Source: Mycolicibacterium sphagni (GTDB lineage: Bacteria > Actinomycetota > Actinomycetes > Mycobacteriales > Mycobacteriaceae). Taken from it: 64,000 bases of DNA. The DNA lies in the NCBI RefSeq assembly GCF_002250655.1, contig NZ_NOZR01000007.1:62001-126000 (forward strand), given 5' to 3'. The position numbers were made by a program, and so were the translations under genes. Below, piece by piece: positions 38,866-47,743 of this stretch. Position 1 is the first letter of the stretch, and each line of letters starts with the position of its first letter. The notes below the pieces were generated by a model. It searched no databases and was not told where the DNA came from. It was given only the letters and a program-made list of their open reading frames with translations.

Positions 38866-39972
38866 ATGAAACTCGTTGCCGGACAAGATGAGCGCGATCT
38901 GGCGTCTAGCCTGCGCGGGCTGCTGAGCGCGGGCCGTGACGACCTGTGGGGCGATCTGGCCGCGGCGGGAGTGATGGGACTCGGCCTGCCCGAATGTCAC
39001 GGCGGCGCCGGCGGCACACTCTCGGATCTCGGGATCTTCGCGCGCGAGGCCGGCCGGGCGCTCTGCCCGGTGCGGGTACACAGCACCACGATCGCCGCAC
39101 ACGCGCTCTACGTCATCGGCGGTGAGAAGTCCTGCGCCAGATGGCTTCCCGACCTGACCGCGGGGCGCATCGCGGCCACCACCGCGCTGTGGAACCCCAC
39201 CGACGCGTCCGATGTGACCGCCACCATGCGCGCCGACCAAGCCAAAGACGGCAGCTGGCGGCTCACCGGCACCGCCGACTTCGTCACCGACGCCGACACC
39301 GCCGACGTGATCGTCATCTCGGGATTCGACAAGTCGGGCAACACCGTCGGATTCGTCGTCGGGTTGCGCAACGAGGGCGTGACGCTGCGACCGCTGGCGC
39401 TGATGGGCGGACACCACGCATCGGTGGTCCGCTTCGACGACGTCTCGGTCGACGACGTGCTCAACGAGGGTGTTTCCCCCGGCCGCGACGAGTTACGCAG
39501 GATCGCCAACACCGCGGTGGCTTTGACGTCACTGGACCTGGTGGGGGTTGGCGAAGCGGTGCTCGAACGCACCGTGCGCTACACCACGCTGCGGCATCAG
39601 TTCGGCCGGCCGATCGCCTCGTTCCAGGCCGCCCAGCACGTCGTGGCCGATATGCACATCGCGCTGGCGGCGGCGCGGCTGGCCGCCCAGTCCGCAGTGC
39701 ACGCGATCGGCCAGGGGCGCACTGCCATCCGTGAAACCGCGATCGCCCGAATGCAATCCGCCACCGCGGCCAAGTGGGCCACACTCGACGCCCACCAGTT
39801 GCACGGCGGAATGGGATACGTGGTGGAGACCGACCTCTACCTGTGGTCGGAACGCGCAAGGGTGCTGTCCACCCTCGGCGGAGGTGCCGACATCGCCGCA
39901 CTCTGGTTTGACGACGACACCGTCGGGCGTGCCGCGGTCGGCGATCGGTTGCGGCGCAAGGACGGCCAATGA
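38866..39972 (+). CDS. Acyl-CoA dehydrogenase, second subunit (FadE27-like)
   Basis: The product has 368 residues. ATG 38866 lies one base after the previous stop codon. Sequence is divergent from canonical dehydrogenases: GVMGLGLPECHGGAGGTLSDLGIFAREAGRALCPV at the N terminus, and a C-terminal domain with YTTLRHQFGRPIASFQAAQHVVADM and DAHQLHGGMGYVVETDLYLWSERA. The canonical YSEP-type FAD segment is degenerate here, as expected for the partner chain of a heteromeric enzyme. It forms a composite enzyme with the preceding product by inference from the FadE26-FadE27 precedent. Confidence 0.87.
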   Translation: MKLVAGQDERDLASSLRGLLSAGRDDLWGDLAAAGVMGLGLPECHGGAGGTLSDLGIFAREAGRALCPVRVHSTTIAAHALYVIGGEKSCARWLPDLTAGRIAATTALWNPTDASDVTATMRADQAKDGSWRLTGTADFVTDADTADVIVISGFDKSGNTVGFVVGLRNEGVTLRPLALMGGHHASVVRFDDVSVDDVLNEGVSPGRDELRRIANTAVALTSLDLVGVGEAVLERTVRYTTLRHQFGRPIASFQAAQHVVADMHIALAAARLAAQSAVHAIGQGRTAIRETAIARMQSATAAKWATLDAHQLHGGMGYVVETDLYLWSERARVLSTLGGGADIAALWFDDDTVGRAAVGDRLRRKDGQ

Positions 39973-40466
39973 GCTCTCACCTGATCGACCCGGAGACCGC
40001 GGCGCGCGTGGGCACGGTCGCGGCGACCGCGAGCGGAGAAGTGATCAAGCGGGACTGGCAGCGCTGGGCTGCTGCCGTCGGCGACGACAACCCACTGTGG
40101 TTCGACCCGGACTACGCCCGTGCCAGCGGCTATCGCGATGTCATCTGCCCACCGCTGTATCTGCAATACGCCGTCCTCGGTGTGAGCCGGTTGCCGGGCC
40201 TGCGCCGCGACGGTTCGTCCGGTGCCGTCACGGGCAGCCTGGCCTTCCCCAAGGCGCCGCGGCGGATGGCCGGCGGTGAGAGTACGACGTTTCACCTGCC
40301 CGCGTACCACCGCGACGAGATCGAGATGGTCCGCACCATCGAATCGGTGGTCGAAAAGGAAGGTCGCTCAGGGCGATTCGTCCTGGTCACCTGGCACACC
40401 GTCTACCGCAACCAACGCGACGAGTTGATAGCCGAGGCCTCCACGTCGATGATTGCCCGACCATGA
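39969..40466 (+). CDS. MaoC-like hydratase subunit with FAS1-type dehydratase N-terminal hotdog domain
   Basis: The product has 165 residues. A single hotdog domain of the MaoC-N/HadA type: SGEVIKRDWQRWAAAVGDDNPLWFDPDYARASGYRDVICPPLYLQY near the start, and YHRDEIEMVRTIESVVEKEGRSGRFVLVTWHTVYRNQRDELIAEA near the end. It lacks the second, catalytic R-specific hydratase half, so it should pair with the next product to make an active enoyl-CoA hydratase. The ATG overlaps the previous stop (ATGA) and its stop overlaps the next ATG. Confidence 0.85.
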   Translation: MSSHLIDPETAARVGTVAATASGEVIKRDWQRWAAAVGDDNPLWFDPDYARASGYRDVICPPLYLQYAVLGVSRLPGLRRDGSSGAVTGSLAFPKAPRRMAGGESTTFHLPAYHRDEIEMVRTIESVVEKEGRSGRFVLVTWHTVYRNQRDELIAEASTSMIARP

Positions 40467-40900
40467 CCCAGCTCTTCTACGACGACGTCGCGGCCGGCGA
40501 TACGCTGCCCGAGCTCGATGTCACCGTCGACGAGACGCAGATGTTCTTCTTCAGCGCGGCCACCTACAACGGTCACCGGATCCATTACGACAAGGATTGG
40601 GCCCGCGGCGAGGAAGGGTATGACGACATCCTGGTGCAGGGCCCGTTGCAGGCGGCGCTGCTGGCCCGGGCGATCACTGACTGGATCGGTGGCCGCGGCC
40701 GGCTCGTGCACTATTCGGTGCAGAACCGCGGCGTGGCCTTTCCCGGTCAGCTGCTGACCTTCGGCGGCACCGTCACCGGCAAGCGGATGGACGGCGGCCG
40801 CGGCCTGGTCGACCTGGACATCGCCGGGCGGCGGGAGCCGGACATCCTGATGCCCGGTACCGCCACCGTGGAACTTCCTGTCCGGCAGAAGGATTCCTGA
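40463..40900 (+). CDS. MaoC-like enoyl-CoA hydratase subunit
   Basis: The product has 145 residues. A MaoC hotdog fold with the hydratase-like motif FFFSAATYNGHRIHYDKDWARGEEGYDDILVQGPLQAALLARAI (about residues 30-72), containing the Asp/His-type catalytic region seen as YNGHRIHYD, and VHYSVQNRGVAFPGQLLTFGG. Together with the preceding product it should hydrate the trans-2-enoyl-CoA made by the two dehydrogenases, like the ChsH1-ChsH2 heteromer. It overlaps both neighbours. Confidence 0.87.
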   Translation: MTQLFYDDVAAGDTLPELDVTVDETQMFFFSAATYNGHRIHYDKDWARGEEGYDDILVQGPLQAALLARAITDWIGGRGRLVHYSVQNRGVAFPGQLLTFGGTVTGKRMDGGRGLVDLDIAGRREPDILMPGTATVELPVRQKDS

Positions 40901-42099
40901 TGCGGCTAGCAGGCGAGGCGGCGATCGTCGGGATCGCCGAGCTGCCCGCTGAACGTAAGCCGACCCGGCCCGAACAATTCACCCTCGACCAGTACGCGGC
41001 ACTGGCCAACATGGTGGTCGACGACGCCGGCCTGGACGCGGGCGTGGTCAACGGGTTGATCTCGCACGGGTTGTCCGAATCGGACATGTTCGTTCCGGCC
41101 ACGCTGTCGGAATACCTCGGACTGCCTATCGATTTCGGCGAGCGGGTGGATCTGGGCGGGGCCACGTCGGCTGCCATGGTGTGGCGCGCAGCCGTCGCCG
41201 TGGAACTCGGGCTGTGCGACGCGGTGCTGGCCGTGCTGCCCGGTTCACGAGCCCTGCCGCGCTCGGCGCGCCGAGCGCCGGTGGCACCGAGTTGGTATGG
41301 GGCGTCGAGCAACAACTACGGCTCGCCGCAGGCCGAATACGAGATCCCCTACGGCAACGTCGGGCAGAACGCCCCGTTCGCCCAGATCGCGCAGCGCTAC
41401 GGCGCCCAGTACGGCTATGACCCGTCGGCACTGGCCAAGATCGTGGTGGACCAGCGCACCAACGCCTGTGCCCACCCGGGTGCGGTGTTCCACGGAACGC
41501 CGATCACCGAAGCCGACGTGCTCGGCAGCCCGATGATCGCCGACCCCATCCGCATGTTGGAGATCGTGATGCCGGTGCACGGTGGTACCGGCGTGCTGGT
41601 CGCCAATGCCGACTTGGCGCGCAAATCCCGCCATCGGCCGGTGTGGATCAAAGGATTCGGGGAGCACATCTCGTTCAAGACCACGACCTACGCCCAGGAT
41701 CCGATGGTCACCCCGATCGCGCGCTCGGCGCAGCGAGCCTTCGCGATGGCGGGGTTGAGCCCGGCCGACGTCGACATCGCCTCGATCTACGACTGCTACA
41801 CCATCACCGTGCTGATGACGCTGGAGGACGCGGGGTTCTGCCCGAAGGGACAGGGCATGACGTGGATCAGGGACCGCGACTTGACCTTCCGCGGTGACTT
41901 CCCGCTGAACACCGCCGGTGGTCAGCTGTCCTATGGACAGGCCGGAATGTCGGGCGGCATGCACCATGTCGTCGACGCCGCCCGCCAGCTGATGGGGCGT
42001 TCGGCCGCGGCCCAGGTCCGCGACGCCAACACCGCGTTCGTCGCTGGCACCGGCGGCATCATGAGCGAGCAAGTGGCCCTGGTTCTGGGAGGCGACTGA
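40900..42099 (+). CDS. Thiolase-fold lipid-transfer protein / acyl-CoA retro-aldolase (Ltp2-like)
   Basis: The product has 399 residues. Thiolase fold without the usual nucleophilic Cys: the region reads RVDLGGATSAAMVWRAAVAVELG. Conserved features of the Ltp2/SCP-x group are VMPVHGGTGVLVANADLA, YDCYTITVLMTLEDAGFCPKGQG and NTAGGQLSYGQAGMSGGMHHVVDAARQLMG. In steroid degradation Ltp2 works with a DUF35 partner to cleave a beta-hydroxyacyl-CoA by retro-aldol reaction instead of thiolysis. The next gene encodes a DUF35 protein, which supports this reading. TGATG overlap with the previous gene. Confidence 0.88.
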   Translation: MRLAGEAAIVGIAELPAERKPTRPEQFTLDQYAALANMVVDDAGLDAGVVNGLISHGLSESDMFVPATLSEYLGLPIDFGERVDLGGATSAAMVWRAAVAVELGLCDAVLAVLPGSRALPRSARRAPVAPSWYGASSNNYGSPQAEYEIPYGNVGQNAPFAQIAQRYGAQYGYDPSALAKIVVDQRTNACAHPGAVFHGTPITEADVLGSPMIADPIRMLEIVMPVHGGTGVLVANADLARKSRHRPVWIKGFGEHISFKTTTYAQDPMVTPIARSAQRAFAMAGLSPADVDIASIYDCYTITVLMTLEDAGFCPKGQGMTWIRDRDLTFRGDFPLNTAGGQLSYGQAGMSGGMHHVVDAARQLMGRSAAAQVRDANTAFVAGTGGIMSEQVALVLGGD

Positions 42100-42512
42100 T
42101 GGCTGAACCGCTGCCGGTACCCGAACCCACCCCGGTGTCCCAACCGTTCTGGGACGGCCTGGCCGCGTGCAAGATCCTCCTGCAGTACTCGCCGTCGGCG
42201 GGTCGTTACGTGTTCTACCCGCGCACCCTGGCCCCGGGAACCCTGGCCGACGACCTGGAGTGGCGCGAAATCGACGGTGCGGCAACGCTGTACACCTACA
42301 CTGTGGCGCGGCGGCCGACCGGGCCGCCGTGGGCTGATGCGCTGCCGCAGCTGCCGGCGGTGGTGCAGTGGGATGTCGGCCCGCGGTTCTCCACCGAACT
42401 GGTGGACGTCGACCCGGCCGACATCCGCATCGGGATGCGCGTGACCCCGGTGTTCTACGACATTCCCGGCGCCGGGGTGACCCTGCTGCGCTATCGCCCG
42501 GTCGACGCATGA
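42099..42512 (+). CDS. DUF35 OB-fold protein lacking zinc-ribbon cysteines
   Basis: The product has 137 residues. The OB-fold half is recognisable: WREIDGAATLYTYTVARRPTG, PAVVQWDVGPRFSTELVDVDPADIRIGMRVTPVF and LLRYRP. The N-terminal part that normally carries a four-Cys zinc ribbon reads AACKILLQYSPSAGRYVFYPRTLAPGT with only one Cys. It lies after the Ltp2-like gene, as the DUF35 domain of ChsH2 partners Ltp2, but here it is a stand-alone protein not fused to a MaoC domain. It overlaps both neighbours by 1 and 4 bp. Confidence 0.85.
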   Translation: MAEPLPVPEPTPVSQPFWDGLAACKILLQYSPSAGRYVFYPRTLAPGTLADDLEWREIDGAATLYTYTVARRPTGPPWADALPQLPAVVQWDVGPRFSTELVDVDPADIRIGMRVTPVFYDIPGAGVTLLRYRPVDA

Positions 42513-44101
42513 TCGACACCGTCCAGAAGCTGTTACGCGGCCGGATGGAGGACGACTCCGCCGCTGTCATCTCAGCGGAGCGCAGCTGGACGTGGCGCGA
42601 ATATCTTGCCGAGGCGGCCGCGGAAGCCTCCGCGCTGCTGGCGATGATCGACCCGGACCGGCCGCTGCATATCGGTGCGCTACTGACGAATTCACCGGCC
42701 TATGTGCGTTCGATGGCGGCCGCCGCTCTGGGTGGCTACGTGCTCTGCGGTATCAACACGACCCGCCGCGGCGAGGGGCTGGCCTCCGATATCCGACGCT
42801 CGGACTGCCAGCTGCTGCTCGTCGACCCCGACCACGCCGCGCTGCTCGACGGGTTGGACATCGGGGGTATCACCGTGCTCGACGTAACAGGACCGCGGTA
42901 CACCGAGTCCGTAACGGCCGCGGAACCGCTTGTCCCGCAAGAGGTCAGCGGCACCGACCCTTTCATGATGATCTTCACCTCCGGCACCAGCGGTAACCCC
43001 AAGGCGGTGCCCTTTGTTCACGCGATGAGCGTGATGTGCGGGATGAGCCTGGTCGCCCAGATGGACATCACCGCCGACGACGTGTGTTACCTCGCCATGC
43101 CACTGTTCCACTCGAACGGAGTGGCCGTCGGCTTCTCGGTGGCGATCACCGCCGGAGCGGCGATGGTGCCGGTGAAGTTCTCCGTGTCCCGGCTGCTCCC
43201 GGACCTGCGCCGCTTCGGTGTCACGTTCATGAACTACGTCGGCAAGCCACTGGCGCTGGTGCTGGCGACCCCCGAGCAACCCGACGACGCCGACAACCCG
43301 CTACGCGTCATGTACGGCAACGAGGCCACCGAGCGCGACATCGCCGAATTCTCCCGGCGGTTCGGCTGCCGCATCATCGACGGCTTCGGCTCCAGCGAGT
43401 TCGCCGTGGTCGTCGTGCGCGAGGACGGCACCCCGCCGGGTTCGATCGGCAAAGGCTGGGGCGGAGTGGCGATCTACCACCCCGACACCGTAACCGAGTG
43501 CGCCACTGCCGTTTTCGACGACAACGGGGCACTGCTCAACGTCGATGACGCGGTCGGGGAGCTGGTCAACACCACCGGCTCGGGACCCTTCACCGGCTAC
43601 TACAACGACCCGGCGGCCACCTCCGAGCGGCTGCGGCACGGCATGTACTGGACGGGCGACCTCGCCTACAAAGACGCCAACGACTGGATCTATCTGGCGG
43701 GCCGTACGTCGGACTGGATGCGAGTCGACGGGGAAAACATGGCCGCCGCGCCGATCGAGCGGATCCTGTTGCGGCTGCCGCAACTCAACCAAGTGGCGGT
43801 CTACGCTGTGCCCGACGAGCAAGTCGGTGACCAGGTGATGGCCGCAGTCGTTCTGCGCCAAGGCCAGTCACTGACGCCCGAGGAGTTCGAGGCATTCCTC
43901 GCCGAGCAGGCCGACCTGTCGCCGAAGGCGTGGCCCACGTTCGTCCGCATCAACGACGACCTGCCGCAGACCGCCACCAACAAGATCCTCAAGCGGGAGT
44001 TGAGCGCCGCCGGCCCGACCGCTGGCGGTGGAGTGCTCTGGCAGCGGCCCGCCCGCTCAACCACCTATCAGGTCAGCGCGCGAACATCAGCGCGCGCTTG
44101 A
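42509..44101 (+). CDS. Acyl-CoA ligase (AMP-forming, FadD17-like)
   Basis: The product has 530 residues. ANL-superfamily motifs: the P-loop MIFTSGTSGNPKAVPFVH (about residues 155-172), GFGSSEFAVVVVREDG, YWTGDLAYKDANDWIYLAGRTSDWMRVDGENMAAAPIE, and the C-terminal catalytic Lys in NKILKREL. It activates a carboxylic acid to its CoA thioester at the head of the pathway. The ATG at 42509 overlaps the DUF35 stop (ATGA). Its 3' end runs 29 bp into the convergent sdhB gene. Resemblance to FadD17, which sits beside fadE26-fadE27 in the steroid regulon, supports a bulky side-chain acid as substrate. Confidence 0.9.
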   Translation: MIDTVQKLLRGRMEDDSAAVISAERSWTWREYLAEAAAEASALLAMIDPDRPLHIGALLTNSPAYVRSMAAAALGGYVLCGINTTRRGEGLASDIRRSDCQLLLVDPDHAALLDGLDIGGITVLDVTGPRYTESVTAAEPLVPQEVSGTDPFMMIFTSGTSGNPKAVPFVHAMSVMCGMSLVAQMDITADDVCYLAMPLFHSNGVAVGFSVAITAGAAMVPVKFSVSRLLPDLRRFGVTFMNYVGKPLALVLATPEQPDDADNPLRVMYGNEATERDIAEFSRRFGCRIIDGFGSSEFAVVVVREDGTPPGSIGKGWGGVAIYHPDTVTECATAVFDDNGALLNVDDAVGELVNTTGSGPFTGYYNDPAATSERLRHGMYWTGDLAYKDANDWIYLAGRTSDWMRVDGENMAAAPIERILLRLPQLNQVAVYAVPDEQVGDQVMAAVVLRQGQSLTPEEFEAFLAEQADLSPKAWPTFVRINDDLPQTATNKILKRELSAAGPTAGGGVLWQRPARSTTYQVSARTSARA

Positions 44102-44876
44102 CCTCCTGGATCGCCTTGGTGACCTCGATCCCGCGCGGGCAGGCATCCGTGCAGTTGAAGGTCGTGCGGCAACGCCAGACTCCGTCGACTTCGTTGAGGA
44201 TGTCCAGCCGCTCGGCGGCCCCCTCGTCGCGGCTGTCGAAGATGAAGCGGTGGGCGTTGACAATCGCGGCCGGCCCGAAGTACGACCCCTCGCTCCAATA
44301 CACCGGGCAGCTCGTGGTGCAGCAGGCGCACAGGATGCACTTGGTCGTGTCGTCGTAGCGGGCGCGGTCGGTGGGGCTCTGGATGCGTTCCCGGGTGGGG
44401 GCGTTGCCCGAGGTGATCAGGTACGGCTTCACCGCGCGGTACGCGTCGAAGAACGGCTCCATGTTGACCACCAGATCCTTCTCCACGGCCAGGCCGCGGA
44501 TTGGCTCGATGGTGATGGTCAGCGGCTTGTCCTTGGGCGCGGAGCCCGCGGAGCGGCCACGGGCCGGGGCTGGCAGCAGGTCACGCATCAGCACCTTGCA
44601 GGCCAGCCGGTTCACGCCGTTGATCCGCATCGCATCTGAGCCGCACACCCCGTGGGCGCACGAACGGCGGAACGTCAGGGTGCCGTCCAGATAGCTCTTG
44701 ACGTAGATCAGCAGGTTCAGCAGCCGATCCGATGGCAGGCAGGGCACGCGGAAGCTCTGGTACCCGGCGCCGTCGGGATCCTCCGGGTTGAACCGGGCGA
44801 TCTTCAGCGTCACCATCACCGCGCCGTCCGGGATCGGCGGCAGCGCAGGCTCTTTCAGATCAGGTGCGATCGTCAT
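44073..44876 (-). CDS. sdhB: Succinate dehydrogenase iron-sulfur subunit SdhB
   Basis: The product has 267 residues. N-terminal plant-type ferredoxin domain with RRSCAHGVCGSDAMRING and LACKVLM for the 2Fe-2S cluster. C-terminal domain with CILCACCTTSCPVYW and RCRTTFNCTDACPRGIEVTKAI for the 4Fe-4S and 3Fe-4S clusters. It carries electrons from SdhA to quinone. It is the last gene of sdhC-sdhD-sdhA-sdhB, 16 bp after sdhA, and corresponds to Rv3319. Confidence 0.97.
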   Translation of the reverse strand: MTIAPDLKEPALPPIPDGAVMVTLKIARFNPEDPDGAGYQSFRVPCLPSDRLLNLLIYVKSYLDGTLTFRRSCAHGVCGSDAMRINGVNRLACKVLMRDLLPAPARGRSAGSAPKDKPLTITIEPIRGLAVEKDLVVNMEPFFDAYRAVKPYLITSGNAPTRERIQSPTDRARYDDTTKCILCACCTTSCPVYWSEGSYFGPAAIVNAHRFIFDSRDEGAAERLDILNEVDGVWRCRTTFNCTDACPRGIEVTKAIQEVKRALMFAR

Positions 44877-44892
44877 CAGGCGGAGTCCTTCA

Positions 44893-46647
44893 TTAATACT
44901 TACGCTCCATCGGCTCGTAGCGGGTCTGCACGACGGGCTTGTAGTCCAGCCTGATGTCGCTGAGAAGATCCGCGCCTTCCTTGTAGGCCATGGTGTGTCG
45001 CATGTAGTTGGTGTCGTCCCGGTTGGGGTAGTCCTCGCGGGCGTGCCCGCCGCGGGATTCCTTGCGGTTCAACGCACCGACGACCGTCACCTCCGCCAGT
45101 TCCAGCAGGAAGCCCAGCTCGATGGCCTCCAGTAGGTCGCTGTTGTAGCGTTTTCCCTTGTCGTGCACTGAGATTCGGGAGTAGCGCTCCTTGAGGGCGT
45201 GAATGTCTGTCAGCGCCTGCTTGAGTGTCTCCTCGGTGCGGAACACCGCGGCGTTGTTGTCCATCGACTGCTGTAGCGCGGAACGGATGTCGGCGACCCG
45301 CTCGTTGCCGTGCTCGGACAGAATGTCGGCGACCCAGTTCACCACCATCCCGGCCGGCGCGTCGGGCAGGTCGACGAAGTCGTGCCCCATGGCGTAGTTG
45401 GCCGCCGAGATTCCGGCGCGGCGGCCGAACACGTTGATGTCGAGCAGCGAGTTGGTGCCGAGCCGGTTGGCCCCGTGCACCGACACACAGGCACATTCGC
45501 CGGCGGCGTACAGGCCCGGCACCGTTGTGGTGTTGTCGCGCAACACCTGTCCGGTGATGGTGGTCGGGATCCCTCCCATGACGTAATGACAGGTCGGGTA
45601 GACGGGCACAAGTTCCTTCACCGGGTCGACGCCGAGGTAGGTACGCGCGAACTCGGTGATATCAGGCAGCTTGGCCTCGAGCACATCTGCGCCGAGGTGG
45701 CGAACGTCGATGTAGACGTAGTCCTTGTGCGGCCCGGCGCCGCGTCCTTCGAGGACCTCCAGCACCATCGAGCGGGCGACGATGTCGCGTGGGGCCAGGT
45801 CGACGATCGTGGGGGCGTAGCGCTCCATGAACCGCTCGCCCTCGCCGTTGAGCAGCCGGCCGCCCTCGCCGCGTACCGCTTCGGAGATCAGGATGCCCAG
45901 GCCGGCCAGCCCCGTCGGGTGGAACTGGTGAAACTCCATGTCCTCCAAGGGAAGCCCCTTGCGGAAGACGATGCCAAGCCCGTCGCCGGTCAGGGTGTGG
46001 GCGTTGGAGGTCGTCTTGTACATCCGTCCCGAGCCACCGGTTGCGAACACGACGGCCTTGGCGTGGAAGACGTGGATCTGCCCGGTCGCCAGCTCGTAGG
46101 CGATGACGCCGGTGGCCACCGGACCGCTCGGCGTCTCGGTCAAAGCCAGGTCGAGGACGTAGAACTCGTTGAAGAACTCCACGTCGTGCTTGACGCAGTT
46201 TTGGTAGAGCGTCTGCAGGATCATGTGGCCCGTGCGGTCGGCCGCATAACAGGCCCGTCGTACCGGCGCCTTGCCGTGGTCGCGAGTGTGGCCGCCGAAG
46301 CGGCGCTGGTCGATGCGGCCCTCGGGGGTGCGGTTGAACGGCATCCCCAGCTTCTCGAGGTCGAGCACCGCGTCGATGGCTTCCTTGCACATGATCTCGA
46401 CGGCGTCCTGGTCGGCGAGGTAGTCGCCGCCTTTGACGGTGTCGAACGTGTGCCACTCCCAATTGTCCTCTTCGACATTGGCCAGCGCGGCGCACATGCC
46501 GCCTTGTGCGGCGCCGGTGTGCGAACGGGTCGGGTACAGCTTGGTCAGCACCGCGGTGCGCACCCGCGGGCCCGCCTCGACGGCGGCGCGCATGCCGGCC
46601 CCGCCTGCGCCGACGATGACCACGTCGTAGCGGTGTTCGGTAATCAT
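44893..46647 (-). CDS. sdhA: Succinate dehydrogenase flavoprotein subunit SdhA
   Basis: The product has 584 residues. FAD-binding YDVVIVGAGGAGMRAAVEA, the His that binds FAD covalently in TRSHTGAAQGGMCAAL, active-site HQFHPTGLAGLGILISEAVRGEGG, RSMVLEVLEGRG and the capping/helical domain with HYVMGGIPT. It oxidises succinate to fumarate on the cytosolic face of complex II. Start at ATG 46647. Confidence 0.97.
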   Translation of the reverse strand: MITEHRYDVVIVGAGGAGMRAAVEAGPRVRTAVLTKLYPTRSHTGAAQGGMCAALANVEEDNWEWHTFDTVKGGDYLADQDAVEIMCKEAIDAVLDLEKLGMPFNRTPEGRIDQRRFGGHTRDHGKAPVRRACYAADRTGHMILQTLYQNCVKHDVEFFNEFYVLDLALTETPSGPVATGVIAYELATGQIHVFHAKAVVFATGGSGRMYKTTSNAHTLTGDGLGIVFRKGLPLEDMEFHQFHPTGLAGLGILISEAVRGEGGRLLNGEGERFMERYAPTIVDLAPRDIVARSMVLEVLEGRGAGPHKDYVYIDVRHLGADVLEAKLPDITEFARTYLGVDPVKELVPVYPTCHYVMGGIPTTITGQVLRDNTTTVPGLYAAGECACVSVHGANRLGTNSLLDINVFGRRAGISAANYAMGHDFVDLPDAPAGMVVNWVADILSEHGNERVADIRSALQQSMDNNAAVFRTEETLKQALTDIHALKERYSRISVHDKGKRYNSDLLEAIELGFLLELAEVTVVGALNRKESRGGHAREDYPNRDDTNYMRHTMAYKEGADLLSDIRLDYKPVVQTRYEPMERKY

Positions 46648-46683
46648 TTTCGCCTCTACAGTGTCGTCTGGCAGAAATGTCGA

Positions 46684-47145
46684 CTAGGAGATGTTCGGAT
46701 CGAAGGTCAGCAGCACGTACGTACCCACGACGAGCACGATGAGCAGCGAGACCACCAGCAGCGAGTTGAGCCAGAACTTGGTGGAGTCCTTGCGCGCGTA
46801 GTCGCCGATGATGGTGCGGATCCCGTTGCCGCCGTGCAGCTGGGCCAGCCACAGCAGCAACAGGTCCCAGGTCTGCCAGAACGGTGAGGCCCAGCGCTGG
46901 GCGACGTAGTTGAAGTCGATGCGGTACACACCGCCGTCCCACATCAGCCCGATGAACAGGTGACCTAGCGCCAGGAAGATCAGGACGACGCCGGAGAAGC
47001 GCATGAACAGCCACGCGTACTTCTCGAAGTTGGGCATGCCGGAGCGGCGGCGCGGGGTGCGCGGATTGTCCAGCCCGGCCGGGCGGTCGTGGTTGCGTTC
47101 CAGAATCGGGGCCGGCGGTCCGAGGCGATTTTCGGGCGCGCTCAC
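46684..47145 (-). CDS. sdhD: Succinate dehydrogenase membrane anchor SdhD
   Basis: The product has 153 residues. A cytoplasmic N-terminal segment is followed by NFEKYAWLFMRFSGVVLIFLALGHLFIGLMWDG (first helix with haem/quinone-type Arg, Ser and His), WQTWDLLLLWLAQLHGGNGIRTII (second helix) and LLVVSLLIVLVVGTYVLLTF (third helix). The GTG at 47145 overlaps the sdhC stop (GTGA), fixing the start. It pairs with SdhC to anchor SdhAB and reduce quinone. Confidence 0.92.
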   Translation of the reverse strand: MSAPENRLGPPAPILERNHDRPAGLDNPRTPRRRSGMPNFEKYAWLFMRFSGVVLIFLALGHLFIGLMWDGGVYRIDFNYVAQRWASPFWQTWDLLLLWLAQLHGGNGIRTIIGDYARKDSTKFWLNSLLVVSLLIVLVVGTYVLLTFDPNIS

Positions 47146-47564
47146 AGGAATCGCTCCGCCATGTGCATGCCGATGATCACCAGCGACGGCACCATCACCA
47201 GCAGCCAGACCGCGGCGACTGCCCACAGCATCTGGCGTTGATAGCGCGGGCCCTTCCACCAGAAGTCGATGAGGATGATCCGCACGCCATTGAGCGCGTG
47301 GTAGAGCAGCGCGGCCACCAGGCCGATCTCCATCAAGCCGACGATCGGGGTCTTGTAGGTGTTGACGACCTCGTTGTAGGCCTGCGGACTGACGCGGACC
47401 AGGGCAGTGTCCAGCACGTGGACGAAGAGGAAGAAGAAGATCGTCGCGCCGGTGATGCGGTGCAGCACCCACGACCACATTCCGGGGTCGCCGCGATAAA
47501 GGGTGCGCCGCCGGCGGGTCGACTTGTCGCGTGGACCCGGCACGACCGGTGCCGCTGTACTCAT
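47142..47564 (-). CDS. sdhC: Succinate dehydrogenase cytochrome b556 subunit SdhC
   Basis: The product has 140 residues. The SdhC signature GDPGMWSWVLHRITGATIFFFLFVHVLDTALV supplies the Ser/Arg and His positions of the quinone and haem sites; helices also at about 72-95 (GLVAALLYHALNGVRIILID) and 110-132. ATG 47564 has TTGGAGG 6 bases upstream; ATG 47582 is less likely. It is the first gene of the sdhCDAB operon, divergent from cdd with a 179-bp spacer for both promoters. Confidence 0.93.
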   Translation of the reverse strand: MSTAAPVVPGPRDKSTRRRRTLYRGDPGMWSWVLHRITGATIFFFLFVHVLDTALVRVSPQAYNEVVNTYKTPIVGLMEIGLVAALLYHALNGVRIILIDFWWKGPRYQRQMLWAVAAVWLLVMVPSLVIIGMHMAERFL

Positions 47565-47743
47565 CAGCGCCTCCAACACCATCGTTGCGTTTGGGTGGAC
47601 TCTAACTCCGTTTGTACTGTCGAAAGAACTACCGTGACTGGACAAGATGCGGCTGGACGGCTGATTTGGCCGGCCGACCGCCGCCGGGCGACTTTTTCGA
47701 GGCGGTTGGTGAATGCATTCAGTAGGAGAGTGGTGAGCAGCGC

